NCBI GenBank assembly: GCA_024220505.1
Contig: JAKZZE010000007.1
Span: 434,001-498,000, forward strand
DNA length: 64,000 bases
DNA from: Rhizopus arrhizus
Lineage: Eukaryota > Mucoromycota > Mucoromycetes > Mucorales > Rhizopodaceae
Direction of reading: 5' to 3'
Of the stretch, positions 53,800 to 64,000 are shown one piece after another (the first letter of the stretch is position 1; every line of letters starts with the position of its first letter). The position numbers and the translations under genes are program-made. The notes under the pieces were generated by a model. It saw nothing but the letters and a program-made list of their open reading frames with translations, was not told where the DNA came from and made no database searches.

Positions 53800-54786
53800 A
53801 TGTCCCTACCAACAAGTCTGAGTCCTGGAAAAGACCTAATGTCAAAAAGAATCGTTCAAGAACCAAAAGTAATTAACTATATTACTGAGGCCCTGACAAA
53901 AACGAAGAATGACTACTCGATCGGTAATTGCGAGTGGAAAAACGGTACCCGCTCAGATCTGGTTCTAGAACCGAAATGCTTTACCTTAGATCTCCCTCCC
54001 ATCATACTAGAGATCCAACATACAATTAATAAGAAGTTCATGCGAAGAGGTATTGATTACTGTCTACAGGCAATTTCAAGGTACGATGTAGAGCCAATAC
54101 TATTGATTATTTGCGTGGACACAGTCCATCAAGACATAAGAGATGATGTAGCAAACAGTCGGCTCCCAGGTGTATTTTCATACTTCTGCAAACCATGGGC
54201 ATCAGAATGCTTCATAATATGTCAAGATAGCATGAAGCAAAATTTAACAACTCCTCTCAACCCATTGATCGCACTTGGGCTGTTTTTTGCAAACCGTTGT
54301 CTTTCAATCATTGATCATCCTTATGCCAGTGACCCAACAATTCAATACTTGTATACCTTAGCTCTACACCACCAGCAAATCGATTGTCAAGATATCACAA
54401 GTTTGCCATTGAAACTGATTAACAGTCAGATCTCTGAATTTGATAGATTGATAACGCTCGCAAGTACGCTCAATCAACCAGTATTATTAGAAGCAGTAAA
54501 TGAAGCAAAATCCAGGATTTACGCGACAAAAAGAAAATATGACGATTTGCTTACTGCTGAATCCTTATCCAATACAGCAGCTGTGGTAGGATCCACTACT
54601 GACAAGAATAAGGTGAATTATGAAGCAGCTATGAATTTTGTAGCCAAATTCAAGCGAGAGAGAGCGGACCAAGGCAAAAGAATGGATTGGGCAGCCTGTC
54701 TGGAAGAAGGAAAAGAAATATTGAAATACAAAAATGCCGAGTCGCTGCGAAATCAGTTCGCCAAGTATACCAAAGGAAATAAATAA
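53800..54786 (+). CDS. PD-(D/E)XK-like protein, 328 residues
   Basis: Intact single ORF. Residues 45-105 fit a PD-(D/E)XK nuclease core: D53 (in GTRSDLVLE), then a hydrophobic strand and E71-I-Q73 (PPIILEIQHT), then K/R residues and the helix CLQAISRYD, then a strand EPILLIICVD. This arrangement resembles Rpn/PDDEXK transposase-like families; activity is not proven. Residues 130-230 are helical, with 'FFANRCLSIIDHPYASDPT'. The C-terminus is charged (FKRERADQGKRMDWAACLEEG). A decayed homologue lies at 55630-56136 and a 5' fragment at 56349-56500. Transcription may start in the LTR just upstream. Confidence 0.72.
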   Translation: MSLPTSLSPGKDLMSKRIVQEPKVINYITEALTKTKNDYSIGNCEWKNGTRSDLVLEPKCFTLDLPPIILEIQHTINKKFMRRGIDYCLQAISRYDVEPILLIICVDTVHQDIRDDVANSRLPGVFSYFCKPWASECFIICQDSMKQNLTTPLNPLIALGLFFANRCLSIIDHPYASDPTIQYLYTLALHHQQIDCQDITSLPLKLINSQISEFDRLITLASTLNQPVLLEAVNEAKSRIYATKRKYDDLLTAESLSNTAAVVGSTTDKNKVNYEAAMNFVAKFKRERADQGKRMDWAACLEEGKEILKYKNAESLRNQFAKYTKGNK

Positions 54787-55016
54787 TAGTGCAAGATTCG
54801 CTAGTTTTTCTACCAATTAAAGTGTAATTTTTTTTTTAGTTTTGTTTTTTATTCCAAATTTAATGAAAATCTTCTATGACGGATATCTAAATACATTTAA
54901 AATATATAAAAAAGAAAAAAAAAAACTAGTGTTTTTCTTTACTCAAAAGATTAATTGTTGATTCTTGAGAATACAAGGAAAATATCTTTTTTTTTTATTT
55001 TAAATAAAATTATATA
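54787..55016. other. 3' flank of the PD-(D/E)XK-like gene
   Basis: Noncoding with T and A runs; possible polyadenylation signals near 54860. Nothing else seen. Confidence 0.4.
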
Positions 55017-55596
55017 TGTTGTACAACAGCATCTGATCATAACGGACATTGAATAATCACAACTAAAAGAAGTATATTAAATGTGATAAAAGATAATAAT
55101 TTAAATCTTTATTAAATAAAATATAATCTTCTTCTTTTTATATAAAACTATCACAATTAGATTCATTCTATAAAGTAAACATGAACAATAAATAAGTCAT
55201 AACCTTTACTATTCATCATTTCTGTAAATGAATAATAATGGATCAAGTACCCAGTCAATTTTGATCTGACTGGAGGCATTTCATATAAATATATCTTTCC
55301 TCTCAATGAAGACGAGACAATTCTCCCAGATCAGTTAAAGAACAATAAGATCTATAAAAACAAAGAACTAAAAATTTTCATAATCGATTCAGTGATCATT
55401 CTTCAATCAAACATGTCAATTATTGGATCTACGCTCATAACTACTCATTTACTCTCCAACTGATAGAAGAATATAAATAGTAGACTTTGTAATGATTTCT
55501 TTTTAACAATTAAGATTGTCTTAAATAAAGTTCAGTCTCAAAAAGTATTCTTTTGGTTTTATTGCTACCTTTAAATTACTTTACCAGAACATAACA
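55017..55596 (+). repeat. solo LTR, 580-bp family, copy 2
   Basis: Starts TGTTGTACAACAGC and ends CAGAACATAACA. Flanked by ATATA at 55012-55016 and 55597-55601. TATA-like AGAATATAAATAGTAG near 55468. The same length as copy 1. Confidence 0.95.
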
Positions 55597-55629
55597 ATAT
55601 ATACCAATTATTTTTAATTAATTCTATGT

Positions 55630-56136
55630 TTATAGACATCCATCTATATGCTTCATCATAGGATTGCTAATATCTCGTAGCTTCTGTCTCTGTTTTTCAT
55701 TACCGAAAAAATAGAGTGTAAATACCTCTAAAGGGTCAAGTTTTCTTGCTTCGTCTTCACTAAAGCTAATTGCATCCTTGGAGATGATTAAGCACTTTTC
55801 TGCCCATACAATACTACTCAATGTCTGCAGATGAGGTTTTTCTAAAGTGGGTGACAGCATTAACCTAACTATTGAAGAAGTCTTGTCACTTAAAACAACA
55901 AGCAAGGGCTAGATATCAAAGCGATCGACTACCTCCAAGCATTTTTCAACTGATCGCTTTATCGATGTTTTTGTCACATTCGGTTGAATTTCTAAAAGGA
56001 CTGCATGTGATTGAGACATATAAAGAATAAAATAAGAACCGTCCGCCAGAAATTCTCCACGAACAAAACTGAAATTAGCATAATCCTCTTTCATAATGGA
56101 TTCAGCAAGTAGGCTGAAGAACTTAGTGCTTTGCAA
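55630..56136 (-). pseudogene. homologue of the PD-(D/E)XK-like gene, one stop
   Basis: Minus strand; two segments in the same frame separated by a TAG at 55909-55911 (RFDI stop PLLVV). Shares the core layout with the gene at 53800: an Asp-containing stretch (EFLADGSYF), then LLEIQ, a Lys, and IKRSVEKCLEVVDRFD. It is shorter, ending GCL near 55630. The start at 56136 is uncertain; the frame is open a few codons further. Probably a dying paralogue. Confidence 0.6.
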
Positions 56137-56348
56137 AAGCTTTGTAACTAAAAAGTTAACGTGAGCAAGTATTTAAATTAATTTTTATAGGTTTAACTAC
56201 TTTCACCCATGTTGTAACAAAACTAAAGAGTTCAAATTAACAAAAAAAAAAAAAAAAAAAAGCAGAAACCGAAACTCCAATTTAAAGATTTTGCTACAGA
56301 AGCGAAGACTAAGAATAAATGTGATTAGGCTTTCCAAGTCACGATTTA

Positions 56349-56500
56349 TTTCAACAGTCCATCAAGATATTAGAGACGACCGCATTTCTTGGTTTCAATA
56401 TAGAAAGATGGGAGATCTAAGGTTGGTTCTTGAACGACTCTTTTTGACATTAAGTCTTTTCCAGGACTCAGACTTGTTGGTAGGGACATATTGATACAGA
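56349..56500 (-). pseudogene. inverted, rearranged 5' fragment of the PD-(D/E)XK-like gene
   Basis: On the minus strand 56385-56492 repeats the start of the gene at 53800 (MSLPTSLSPGKDLMSKR) with an internal deletion that joins it to TLDLP. Next to it, in plus orientation, 56349-56380 repeats the HQDIRDD codons. Two gene pieces therefore meet head to head. The upstream AATCTGTATCAAT is kept without the 419-bp LTR. Confidence 0.8.
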
Positions 56501-56520
56501 TTAGAAACGAAGAAAAGGGA

Positions 56521-56704
56521 AACGCAACCGCAACCGTAACCGAAACCGAAACCGCAACCGAAACCGAAACCGAAACCGAAACCGCAACCGAAACCGCAAC
56601 CGCAACCGCAACCGCAACCGCAACCGAAACCGCAACCGAAACCGAAACCGAAACCGAAACCGAAACCGAAACCGAAACCGAAACCGAAACCGAAACCGCA
56701 ACTC
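56521..56704. repeat. AACCGM hexamer array (about 30 units)
   Basis: Tandem AACCGA and AACCGC units, with one AACCGT. It lies about 25 bases upstream of the fragment's ATG on the minus strand. Only two or three units remain at the corresponding place of the intact locus (53325-53345). It gives open frames in most frames (Thr-Glu, Gly-Phe, Arg-Phe, Val-Ser repeats) that should not be read as genes. Confidence 0.93.
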
Positions 56705-57452
56705 CGCAAGAGGTTAATAATTTTCTATGCATTTTTTTAGGTACCAAGCCACTTCAGAGTAAGACGTAAATATTTTGTGCCTTTTTTTTATTTAAACAAT
56801 TGTATGGCATAATGAAATACCATCGACAATAGCCTTCTTTTAGGATCTTCTCTACAAAACTGAACTATTGGACGTGGCTCCAATATTAATGTTCGTCTCT
56901 TTTATTCAATTCATGTGGTATGCGGTCAAGTGAAGTCATTGAAACAAGTAATTAGTAGTATTAACACAATCTAATTCTTTTATTGTTGTTGATAGTTTGG
57001 CGCAGTATGGGAAAGAAGATAGCTATAGTATTAATTTTATGACCGATATAACATCCTACCGGTAATATTGTTGTTACCTTTAATTGCTAGTGAATGCATT
57101 TCGTTCAGAAAAAAACTATGTTATTCATAATTAAGTTGAGAATATCCGCCAAAATTGAAAAAAGTGCAATGTTCCACTTTCTTTACTCAAACGTGTCAAA
57201 ATAATAACGGTATGAAAGTAACCTCTATTTAACCTTGTTGTTTGCATTACCTTTTCATAATAAATAACCTTTTTTTGTTCATGTTCAAATTCTTTTTTAT
57301 TTGCTTCTTTTTTTAGAGTGTATATTTAAAGAAATTTAAGAAGGAATTCTATCATAACATTTCGAGATTTGACATTTTGAATGGTTTGTAAAACCATACA
57401 AATCACTCAATAAGACTTGCTCACAGGCATCCTTGATTCTACTGGACATGGT
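56705..57452. other. gap without recognised features
   Basis: AT-rich, no ORF or repeat that I can support. Confidence 0.4.
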
Positions 57453-57654
57453 TGTTGTAGAACAGTAACTGATCGTAGTTGACATTGATAGTCTTAATAC
57501 AAGATCCTAATTAAATAAAACAAAATATAAGTTTATTTAAATAAGATCATGCAATCAATTCCAATTAAACATGTTCTTTTAGGATATGCTTTGTATTAAT
57601 GAGAGCTCTTTGATAAGAAGAAGTATCAACTAAAATAACAAGATCCAATCCAAT
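57453..57654 (+). repeat. relic of the 580-bp LTR family
   Basis: Begins TGTTGTAGAACAGTAACTG and follows the end of that LTR (…CTGATC…GACATTGA) with heavy divergence. It is cut by the next LTR. Confidence 0.45.
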
Positions 57655-57988
57655 TGAAGTGTTTTAAGTATTCAAAATAGGACAAAGAAGAATTAAGGAG
57701 GCCGAACAATAGTTCTAAAGTCGAATACTTTTATTAAAGAAAGATTTCAAGGCTATTTATATTAGTTGGGCAAGACCTGAGATTAGATGACAAAAAATAG
57801 TTACGACCGATATGATTTGACATAAGAAAAGCTATAAATTGATGTTAATAATCAACTGTTGAGATGAAAGTGAAACTTGTCTGTTTAGGGTAGTGATAAT
57901 TATCAGGATCTATTCTTATTCAAACTCATTTGTAAAGATTTAGTCCAGAATGATAAGACTGTATTTTATTGACATGTCAAAACATGAC
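57655..57988 (-). repeat. LTR of the 340-bp family, copy 4, diverged
   Basis: Starts TGAAGTGTTTTAAG and ends AAAACATGAC with small deletions. No exact duplication; flanks CCAAT and CCATT are similar. The oldest of the four copies. Confidence 0.85.
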
Positions 57989-58032
57989 CATTACACTATT
58001 ATAAACTTGTATGGTATATAAATGTGTCCTTT

Positions 58033-58336
58033 TTTTAGACGTATCATTATTTGGAAGGAAGACTTATTCCAGACGAACTTGTACTTGAAGATGTCAAGCT
58101 AAAAATAATAGAGAAAAGGGACTTTTTACGTTCTCTGTATACTGACAACAAAGTTTAAAGTGGTCTGTTCATGGCAATGATATTAGTAAAGAGCTGTTGC
58201 AGTTTAGGAAGATATGTAAAGAAGAAGCAGCAAAGGGAGAAAAGCTGCGAAGCAGTATTGAAGAATTGTAAGTCGTTATTGCATCAATCCTTCTTGTGTA
58301 GTAAATTAACTTTCTATTGCTTATATGGCAACAAAC

Positions 58337-58381
<45 letters not shown>

Positions 58382-59530
58382 CATATATTCTAAACACAAC
58401 AAGTATACTGGCATTTCAGAAAGTAAGCATAAAGCAATGATTCAAGAACTGGAAGAAAAGTATGAAGTTGGAGAAGAAGTCAATTTAGATGGACTTGATA
58501 AGTTTGAAGTTGAAAATTAAGGGAAATACACAGGTTAATTTATAACAATAAATATAATTTATAATTGTTTGTCAACAATGATTAATTGTTTCTACAATTG
58601 CAGCTTGCGAAGAAATAAACTAAGAAAGCAAAAAGAATGGCAAATAACTTAATGTTTAACGAAGAAGGAACGAAAGAAAAAATGTGCCAATCTATTGTAA
58701 GCTTGTAAGACACTGTTCTAGTTAGAGTATACTATTAGATTATTATTAATAGTTGCCATTTTTTTCAGTTTAAATAAATACAGTTCGCCTCTCCCTTCCT
58801 TACAATGAAGATCTCTTCACCAAAAAATTTATTACCCCATTGTTATCGCCTTTTTGAGAGAAAATAAAAACTTAAAACAGTTTGGGTACGAGCGTTTATT
58901 ATGAACAAGACAAGTAAAACAGTGTTTTATGAACGATTTACTCTTTTTATTTAAAGTAATGATGATGAATCTAAAGACAGCAAAGAAAGAAAGAGGGTTT
59001 ATGGCAGAATATCAGATGGTGGTGTGAAAATAGTTTATGAAGAGCACGAGCAACAGATTTACACATGGAAATAAAAAGTTTCAACGTTGTATCCGAAGAT
59101 CAAGCACACCATCCCGACTTTACCAAACTAGGAAACTTATTGAGGGATGAAGTGGACCTGATATTAACAAGGCTTTTCGGAAGATACGCCTGTGTTTAGC
59201 ATTTGGTGGGAGGTAATAACATTATTTACTAGATATCAAGAAAAGCAACTACTAATATGAAAGTATAAATTCAATAGGGCACCACGCTAACGTATTTGTT
59301 ATGGACCTGGTGTATACAAAAGTATACCGATTGTTTGAAATTGGCTCTTTTCTCCTCCCTCATAATGCTCGGTATTTGAACAGACTTAACGATGTGTTCG
59401 ACACAATGACCAAAATAAATATAATACCATGTATCATGCCTTTTTTTTTTTTTTTTTTTGCGTGGCCATCATCTCTTCGATGTGAAACTTCTCTTTTCTT
59501 GGTGGTGGCTTCTTTATTTCTACATGAATG
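58033..59530 (+). pseudogene. decayed multi-exon host-type gene
   Basis: Coding-like segments appear after acceptor-like sites: YHYLEGRLIPDELVLEDVKL near 58039; a coiled coil LLQFRKICKEEAAKGEKLRS near 58196; ELEEKYEVGEEVNLDGLDKF near 58447; KRVYGRISDGGVKIVYEEHE near 58988; FTKLGNLLRDEVDLILTRLF near 59120; and VFVMDLVYTKVYRLFEIGSF near 59296 after an intron of about 62 bases. Stops and frameshifts separate them, and joins are not clean. A 41-T run sits at 58340-58381. The last two parts resemble a lineage-specific multicopy family I associate with Mucorales; this is memory-based and moderate. Confidence 0.4.
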
Positions 59531-59539
59531 ACGCTAGAT

Positions 59540-61329
59540 GCATATATAACACCAATAATTGTATGTGATGGGCCTTAGCTTTGGTGTTTTGACTATGGCG
59601 GGTGTTCCAAGGTTACATAAGAATGGCTTTGCTCTTATTTTTCAATTTGAAAAACTCGAAAAACTTTCTTGCGATTAATTCATCCAAGTTCTTTATATGC
59701 TGTTGTATCCACACAACTAATAAAGTGCACATGCATGGATAAACTTAGGTATTACAGAGTTATAGTTTAATCATATTCATAATAATGAATATGAGAATTC
59801 TGTGATGGCCATCTTTTTTCTATTGTTGAACGTCATTCAATAACCCCACCTTTGAGCAGCCACAGAAAAATTAATTTATAGATCTTTGGAGAACGTGCTT
59901 AGCTTTTTCTACTAGTAACCGAATCGAGTGAGAGGACATAATCATATATACTCTATTTAGATTTTTTATCCTGCTATTCAATATTTCATGATTGTTCTTG
60001 TATTGTTCAAGAGAAAGAGAAATTGTTTATTAATCTAGAGACAATATTGCTTTAAGCTTCTTGTGATTCTAGACTGCTGTTTCTTCATTGAGACAACAAA
60101 AAAATTAGCTTTTCTAGAAGTATAAGAGATCTATTCATACTGAAAACAAAAAATAGGCTTGTATAATCCAACTTAATCAAGTCATGAGCAACCAGAAAGA
60201 TAGTTATTCTGAAAAGTAATGGCATAATTAAGACTAAGGTCAGAAAAGGTTTCATATTCAAAAGGCTATTTCAAAGGAATACTTGAATCATGTTGGTATT
60301 AAGAATCAATCAATTTTCATCACCTATGTTTTCAGTGACTATATATATTGTTTTATCAATATCAATGCTGTCCGTCCTGTCTTTTCCTGGTCTCAATAAA
60401 ATCTTTTTCTTGCACTAAGTTGAACACGTACAGTATCTTGTCGATAGTCAATGATACAACTTTTGACAGAACATGGATCATTCTATTCACACAAATATTT
60501 CTAGTGCGACCAAATTAATATAACTTTTACTAATTAAGATATGATTCAGTATAATTATTAGCAGCATAGGCACATCTTTTCTCCAAGAACTAGCCAATAA
60601 TTGCCTTCTTTTATGTCAGTTTCCATAGTAATAGTTATAAAGAAGGGAACTTTTCCATGGAATCCGTTTTTAAAAGAACCAAGCCTGACAACATAGTCAT
60701 AGCATTTAAAATGACTCTGGTTATAGCATATGTTTGTACACTCTTCATTATAAAATTAACAAATTTGTGACTTGGTCGTTTTTGTGCTTTTTTCATGCTC
60801 TTTTCATATTCCAATAGCACAATAGTATATTGATTGATCCATCAAAGATTTTTTTCGAATAGCAGATATCTCAATCTGGCAGCAATAAATCGCCGCCTTT
60901 TTTATTGAAAGATTATTGACAGCAGTGTCGTTTTCTTAGCTATTTGTAAGTTTCATAAAGATATCCATTGGTATGTTTATTAACTTTGCTTTGCTACCAA
61001 AACAAAAATGAGGTCACATAATCAGCTGAAGATGAACTACTGTTTCACGATAGGAAATCTGTTCACGAAGTTTATAGTGAATGTTCATTTCACTGCATGA
61101 TACTGCTATCAAGAGGAGAAAAAAGAGGTACAGATTAATTTTTTAAAATGGATAAGATTGAAGTTTAAAAAATACATATAGTAACGAACGAGAATGTTTA
61201 AACTTCTCAATTGTCACTGCGCATGTGCAAAACATTTCCGGAAAAAGTGTAACAATTCTGTTTCAAAGTAGTCAACCCAATTCAACTGAATAAGATGTAT
61301 TCAAGATAATGAATTACAAACACACGGAA
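59540..61329. other. gap; one LTR relic
   Basis: No supported gene. Bases 59701-59746 repeat the start of the 425-bp LTR family (TGTTGTATCCACACAACTA) and then diverge. A 61-codon minus-strand frame at 60635-60820 is unrecognised. Confidence 0.45.
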
Positions 61330-61610
61330 GCAATTCAAAAGATAAAAGTCTCAAATAACATCTTTTTTAACACCAATAACAAGAAGCTACTTGAAGTACA
61401 TACTTCATTGTAATCCTTTTATATTTTACTTTATTCAAAATGGTTTCATATACTTAATAAGATCTGGTGATTACTTGTTACTAGCGAACTTGTATTCAAT
61501 TAGTTACCACTTTTGAAATTAAACATTATTCAAAACTTTAGTTCTATACAGAAATCCCTTTTTGATCAAATTTATTTACACTACAAACACCTAAAATGAA
61601 AAACCTCACA
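61330..61610 (+). repeat. relic of an E3/E4-type LTR
   Basis: Diverged copy of the 3' half of the E3 LTR: AACAAGAAG, CTTCATTGTAATCC, AATAAGATCTGGTGATTACT and the ending CCTCACA line up in order. The PBS-like motif here is mutated (TGGTGATTACT). No duplication identified. Confidence 0.7.
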
Positions 61611-62364
61611 ATGCCATAAATGCTCATGAATTCTTTTGGTCTACTTTTAAGTCAATTTTTAAAAACAAACATATAGAACACAGTAGAAAAGGAGGATTCA
61701 AATATCGTAGTCAAATACAGATCGACAACTATGTCAAAAGGTGAAGATTTTGTTTAGAAATAAAGGGGCTGTATTCTTTCTCTTTGATTGAGAGATTACT
61801 GAGCTTTGTACTTATAATGCAACTTTCGTAATCTCTTTCTTTGAACTGTATAAAGCTTTCTATTAAAGTTTTATTATTATGATTTGGTCTCCTTTTTCTT
61901 AATAGCTTTATTTGGTTTTGTACCCAGTTAAGACCTTTTTTACTTTAAAATCAAGCTTTCTTTTTTTCTTTGGTTTATCACAAATTAACTCAGATCTAAT
62001 AAAGAGGTTTTATGTAGATGCATAACTATAGAACATGTAGCTTGTAAAGAATATTCTCTTAACGATTCATTTTCAAATAAAATTGCATAAATGTTTGTAC
62101 TTCATAAACAAAAAATTAATATATAAAATACTTTTAAGATCTCCAATACAAAAAGGCTCAATAAAAGCTTAATAATAGTGAGCATATGATGCTAAATTTA
62201 TAGCAAATGTGCCACTAATTTATTCTTACATATGATCTGCATCTAGACTATGGTTATTATTTAAATGACAAAAATAGTGTACAATTATTAAAATAAATAT
62301 ACAAGATTGATTTATTTGATAGAAAAGAAGTGATTATTATGGATATGAATACTAGGAATATAAT
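61611..62364. other. 3' intergenic region
   Basis: AT-rich, no gene. TATA-like and AATAAA-like motifs near 61850 may be another LTR remnant. It includes the likely 3' UTR of the minus-strand gene ending at 62365. Confidence 0.35.
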
Positions 62365-63579
62365 TTACATGAATATTTTGCTAATTCTTTTTCCAGACTT
62401 TTTCAATTTATCTTGTATCTTTGAGGACACAGATAATTTTGGTTCAGCAGGAGGCACCGAGTCTTCTGATGCTTTTTTGTTTACAGTCTTTTTTCTTTTT
62501 AGACGAATAGAGGGAAATCTGTTTTTGCTCACAGTAGGAACGGGTGGTGGAGACATCATCTTGTATTCATCTGGAATTTGAGGAATATTAAGTGATGCTT
62601 CATTGGTCGTTATTTGCTGAAGAAGCTTATCTTTTATACTCGCATGATGTGTCGTGCTGGTATCACTACTTCTACGGGAGCAGGTTGAATTGGCTGCAGA
62701 ACGCCGATTGGACGGCGTGAGAGCAGGTGTAGCTGGTGCTGATAACGGACTATCAAGTAGCTCTATTTGTTGTTTTTGTGGTTCTTGCTGCTCCTGCATC
62801 ACCAATACTTTCACTGAGTCTAATGGCTGCTTCGATTCAGTTTTATTCAATAATTGATCACACAAAGGTTTGATAGTGTCGTTATTCATTATGTCTGGAT
62901 GCTCTTCTTCCAGCGTCTTGTCACTATGTGTACTTTCAGTTTCATGAGCAGCATCAATAGTGTACGGGGCGACTGGTTTGACATCGTTACTGGGTGACAC
63001 TGATGTCACATGAATATTTTTAAGTGGTAAATCGTTATCAACCACATCATTATTTTCGCTGGCGGTACCTATTTCGATTTCATCTCTGGTGGGATATGCT
63101 ACTGAAGGTTCGTCATTTATTTGTTCTCTCTCCACTGCTACTGTTTCGTCTATTTTTTCCTTCTCATTTGTTACTGTTTCATTTATTTGTTCCTTTTCTG
63201 CTCTGACTATTTCGTCTGTTTTTTGTTCTTTTTCAATAATGACAGGGTCAAAAATAGCCTCAATTGGCTCTTTTTGTATGGGAGTTGTGTTTATATTTTC
63301 AACTTTTTGAATTGTTTTTCTTATTGCGTCATTGTTTACAGTTTTACTTGGTGTTAATTGGATGTGCCTTTTAAAGAACAAATAACACACTTCATGTGCC
63401 AGTAAGGATATGATGAGTATAGGAAAGGATAATAGCAAAATGATGATGGAGCGTACATTCTTCTTTCTTGCGGATAACATCAATAATGAAACAAATTCAC
63501 TTATAATGTTAACTGTTTCAATTGGGCTTAATATTGATGAAAGTATACAAAGATTAAGTAAAAAATTTAAATAATTCAT
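62365..63579 (-). CDS. predicted membrane protein with long disordered tail, 404 residues
   Basis: Single open frame on the minus strand, not recognised. Two hydrophobic segments lie at about residues 4-36 (FLLNLCILSSIL) and 44-70 (SIIILLLSFPILIISLLAHE), which suggests an N-terminal membrane anchor. The remaining 330 residues are acidic and low complexity. Tandem copies of an EKEQINETV-like unit lie at about 120-160 (EKEQKTDEIVRA, EKEQINETVTN, EKEKIDETVAV, EREQINDEPSV). A Ser/Thr/Pro-rich stretch is near 280-310, and a basic C-terminus (LKKSGKRISKIFM) ends the protein. Probably a host gene; role unknown. Confidence 0.7.
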   Translation of the reverse strand: MNYLNFLLNLCILSSILSPIETVNIISEFVSLLMLSARKKNVRSIIILLLSFPILIISLLAHEVCYLFFKRHIQLTPSKTVNNDAIRKTIQKVENINTTPIQKEPIEAIFDPVIIEKEQKTDEIVRAEKEQINETVTNEKEKIDETVAVEREQINDEPSVAYPTRDEIEIGTASENNDVVDNDLPLKNIHVTSVSPSNDVKPVAPYTIDAAHETESTHSDKTLEEEHPDIMNNDTIKPLCDQLLNKTESKQPLDSVKVLVMQEQQEPQKQQIELLDSPLSAPATPALTPSNRRSAANSTCSRRSSDTSTTHHASIKDKLLQQITTNEASLNIPQIPDEYKMMSPPPVPTVSKNRFPSIRLKRKKTVNKKASEDSVPPAEPKLSVSSKIQDKLKKSGKRISKIFM

Positions 63580-63657
63580 ATTTTAAATGAAAAAAGGGAA
63601 AAAAAAAAGATGAGAAAAAAAAAAAGGTAAAAATAATAAAACGGTAGTACAAAATAT

Positions 63658-64000
63658 TCAGTTTAATCTTTGACTATTCACAGAAAATGATTTTTTTGTG
63701 GGTTTCCTTATTGGAACAATAGTAGTTTTTATCTTTCTCATCGGCTCTTCACTTTTTCGTCTACATACAGCTTCTGGTATTTTTTGAGTATCCAATGCTT
63801 CACTATGACTAACACTTCGAACACTCCAATATTTTCTTTTATTTTTACCGCTCCCAACTGTTCTTTCCTCTAGTTCATCAGGAATGACGATCATACCTGC
63901 AGCCACACTGACTCTTCTACCTGTTGGGTTAATAATGGGCCTATCATCTGGTAACATATCTGTCGGCAGTGTTTCGCTTTCTTTCTTCATTCCTTCTTCA
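63658..64000 (-). CDS. C-terminal part of a host gene cut by the window end
   Basis: The minus-strand frame stays open to the window edge; the first ATG inside is at 63990, but the reading frame continues upstream (EEG before it). The 110 visible residues are basic and probably disordered (GSGKNKRKYWSVRSVSHSE, RKSEEPMRKIKT). The ATG at 63990 is therefore not necessarily the start. It lies 78 bp upstream of the membrane-protein gene on the same strand. Function unknown. Confidence 0.55.
   Translation of the reverse strand, partial: EEGMKKESETLPTDMLPDDRPIINPTGRRVSVAAGMIVIPDELEERTVGSGKNKRKYWSVRSVSHSEALDTQKIPEAVCRRKSEEPMRKIKTTIVPIRKPTKKSFSVNSQRLN

Noticed and set aside
56370..56769. ORFs of Thr-Glu, Gly-Phe, Arg-Phe or Val-Ser repeats
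   Set aside because: They are the AACCGM array read in different frames; the period of six leaves most frames open by construction.

Overview
Organism. The window is AT-rich eukaryotic DNA with introns of 51 to 60 bases, long homopolymer A/T tracts and dense Ty3/gypsy and Tc1-type elements. This suits an early-diverging fungus, most likely Mucoromycota. That assignment is inference: no rRNA or marker gene is present. Most of the window is mobile DNA, so it is probably a silenced or pericentromere-like TE cluster with a few host genes.

Layout. 1-5753: a chromodomain-bearing Ty3/gypsy element (E1), its 5' LTR cut by the window edge, with gag and pol in one frame split by a single UGA. 6253-7593: a four-exon host gene of unknown function. 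9334-16697: a young minus-strand Ty3/gypsy element (E2) whose 5' LTR ends 9 bp upstream of a tRNA-Leu(UAA) gene (16707-16790). 16866-25582: a near-intact plus-strand Ty3/gypsy element (E3) starting 76 bp downstream of that tRNA. 25641-26122: a related solo LTR. 26759-41099: an old relative of E3 (E4), broken by two copies of a TA-flanked non-autonomous element, one Tc1 element and several solo LTRs. 42117-47296: a solo LTR, an unidentified 118-codon ORF, and a Tc1 element that itself carries an intact DD37E Tc1-like element and nested solo LTRs. 50063-51506: a decayed DDE transposase ending in a chromodomain. 53369-56704: a PD-(D/E)XK-like gene with a solo LTR 12 bp upstream of its ATG, a decayed homologue, an inverted gene fragment and an AACCGM hexamer array. 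57453-61610: relics. 62365-64000: two apparent host genes on the minus strand.

Most interesting system. E3 and E4 share an unusual organisation: gag, then a -1 frameshift heptamer A-AAA-AAC touching the gag stop, then PR-RT-RNase H as one ORF, then a noncoding spacer with a conserved polypurine block, then integrase as a separate ORF, then a conserved extra ORF (ORF3) in the env position that runs into the 3' LTR. Their U5 regions also repeat 11 to 13 bases of the primer binding site. E3 and a relative show 4-bp target duplications. E2 also splits integrase from RT-RNase H and has its own frameshift heptamer, G-GGA-AAA. The window therefore holds three different gag-pol recoding solutions.

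History. Target-site duplications allow many insertions to be ordered. The deepest nest is a solo LTR inside a TA-flanked element inside the E4 gag gene. At least ten solo LTRs with exact duplications, from about nine families, show that LTR-LTR recombination has been frequent.
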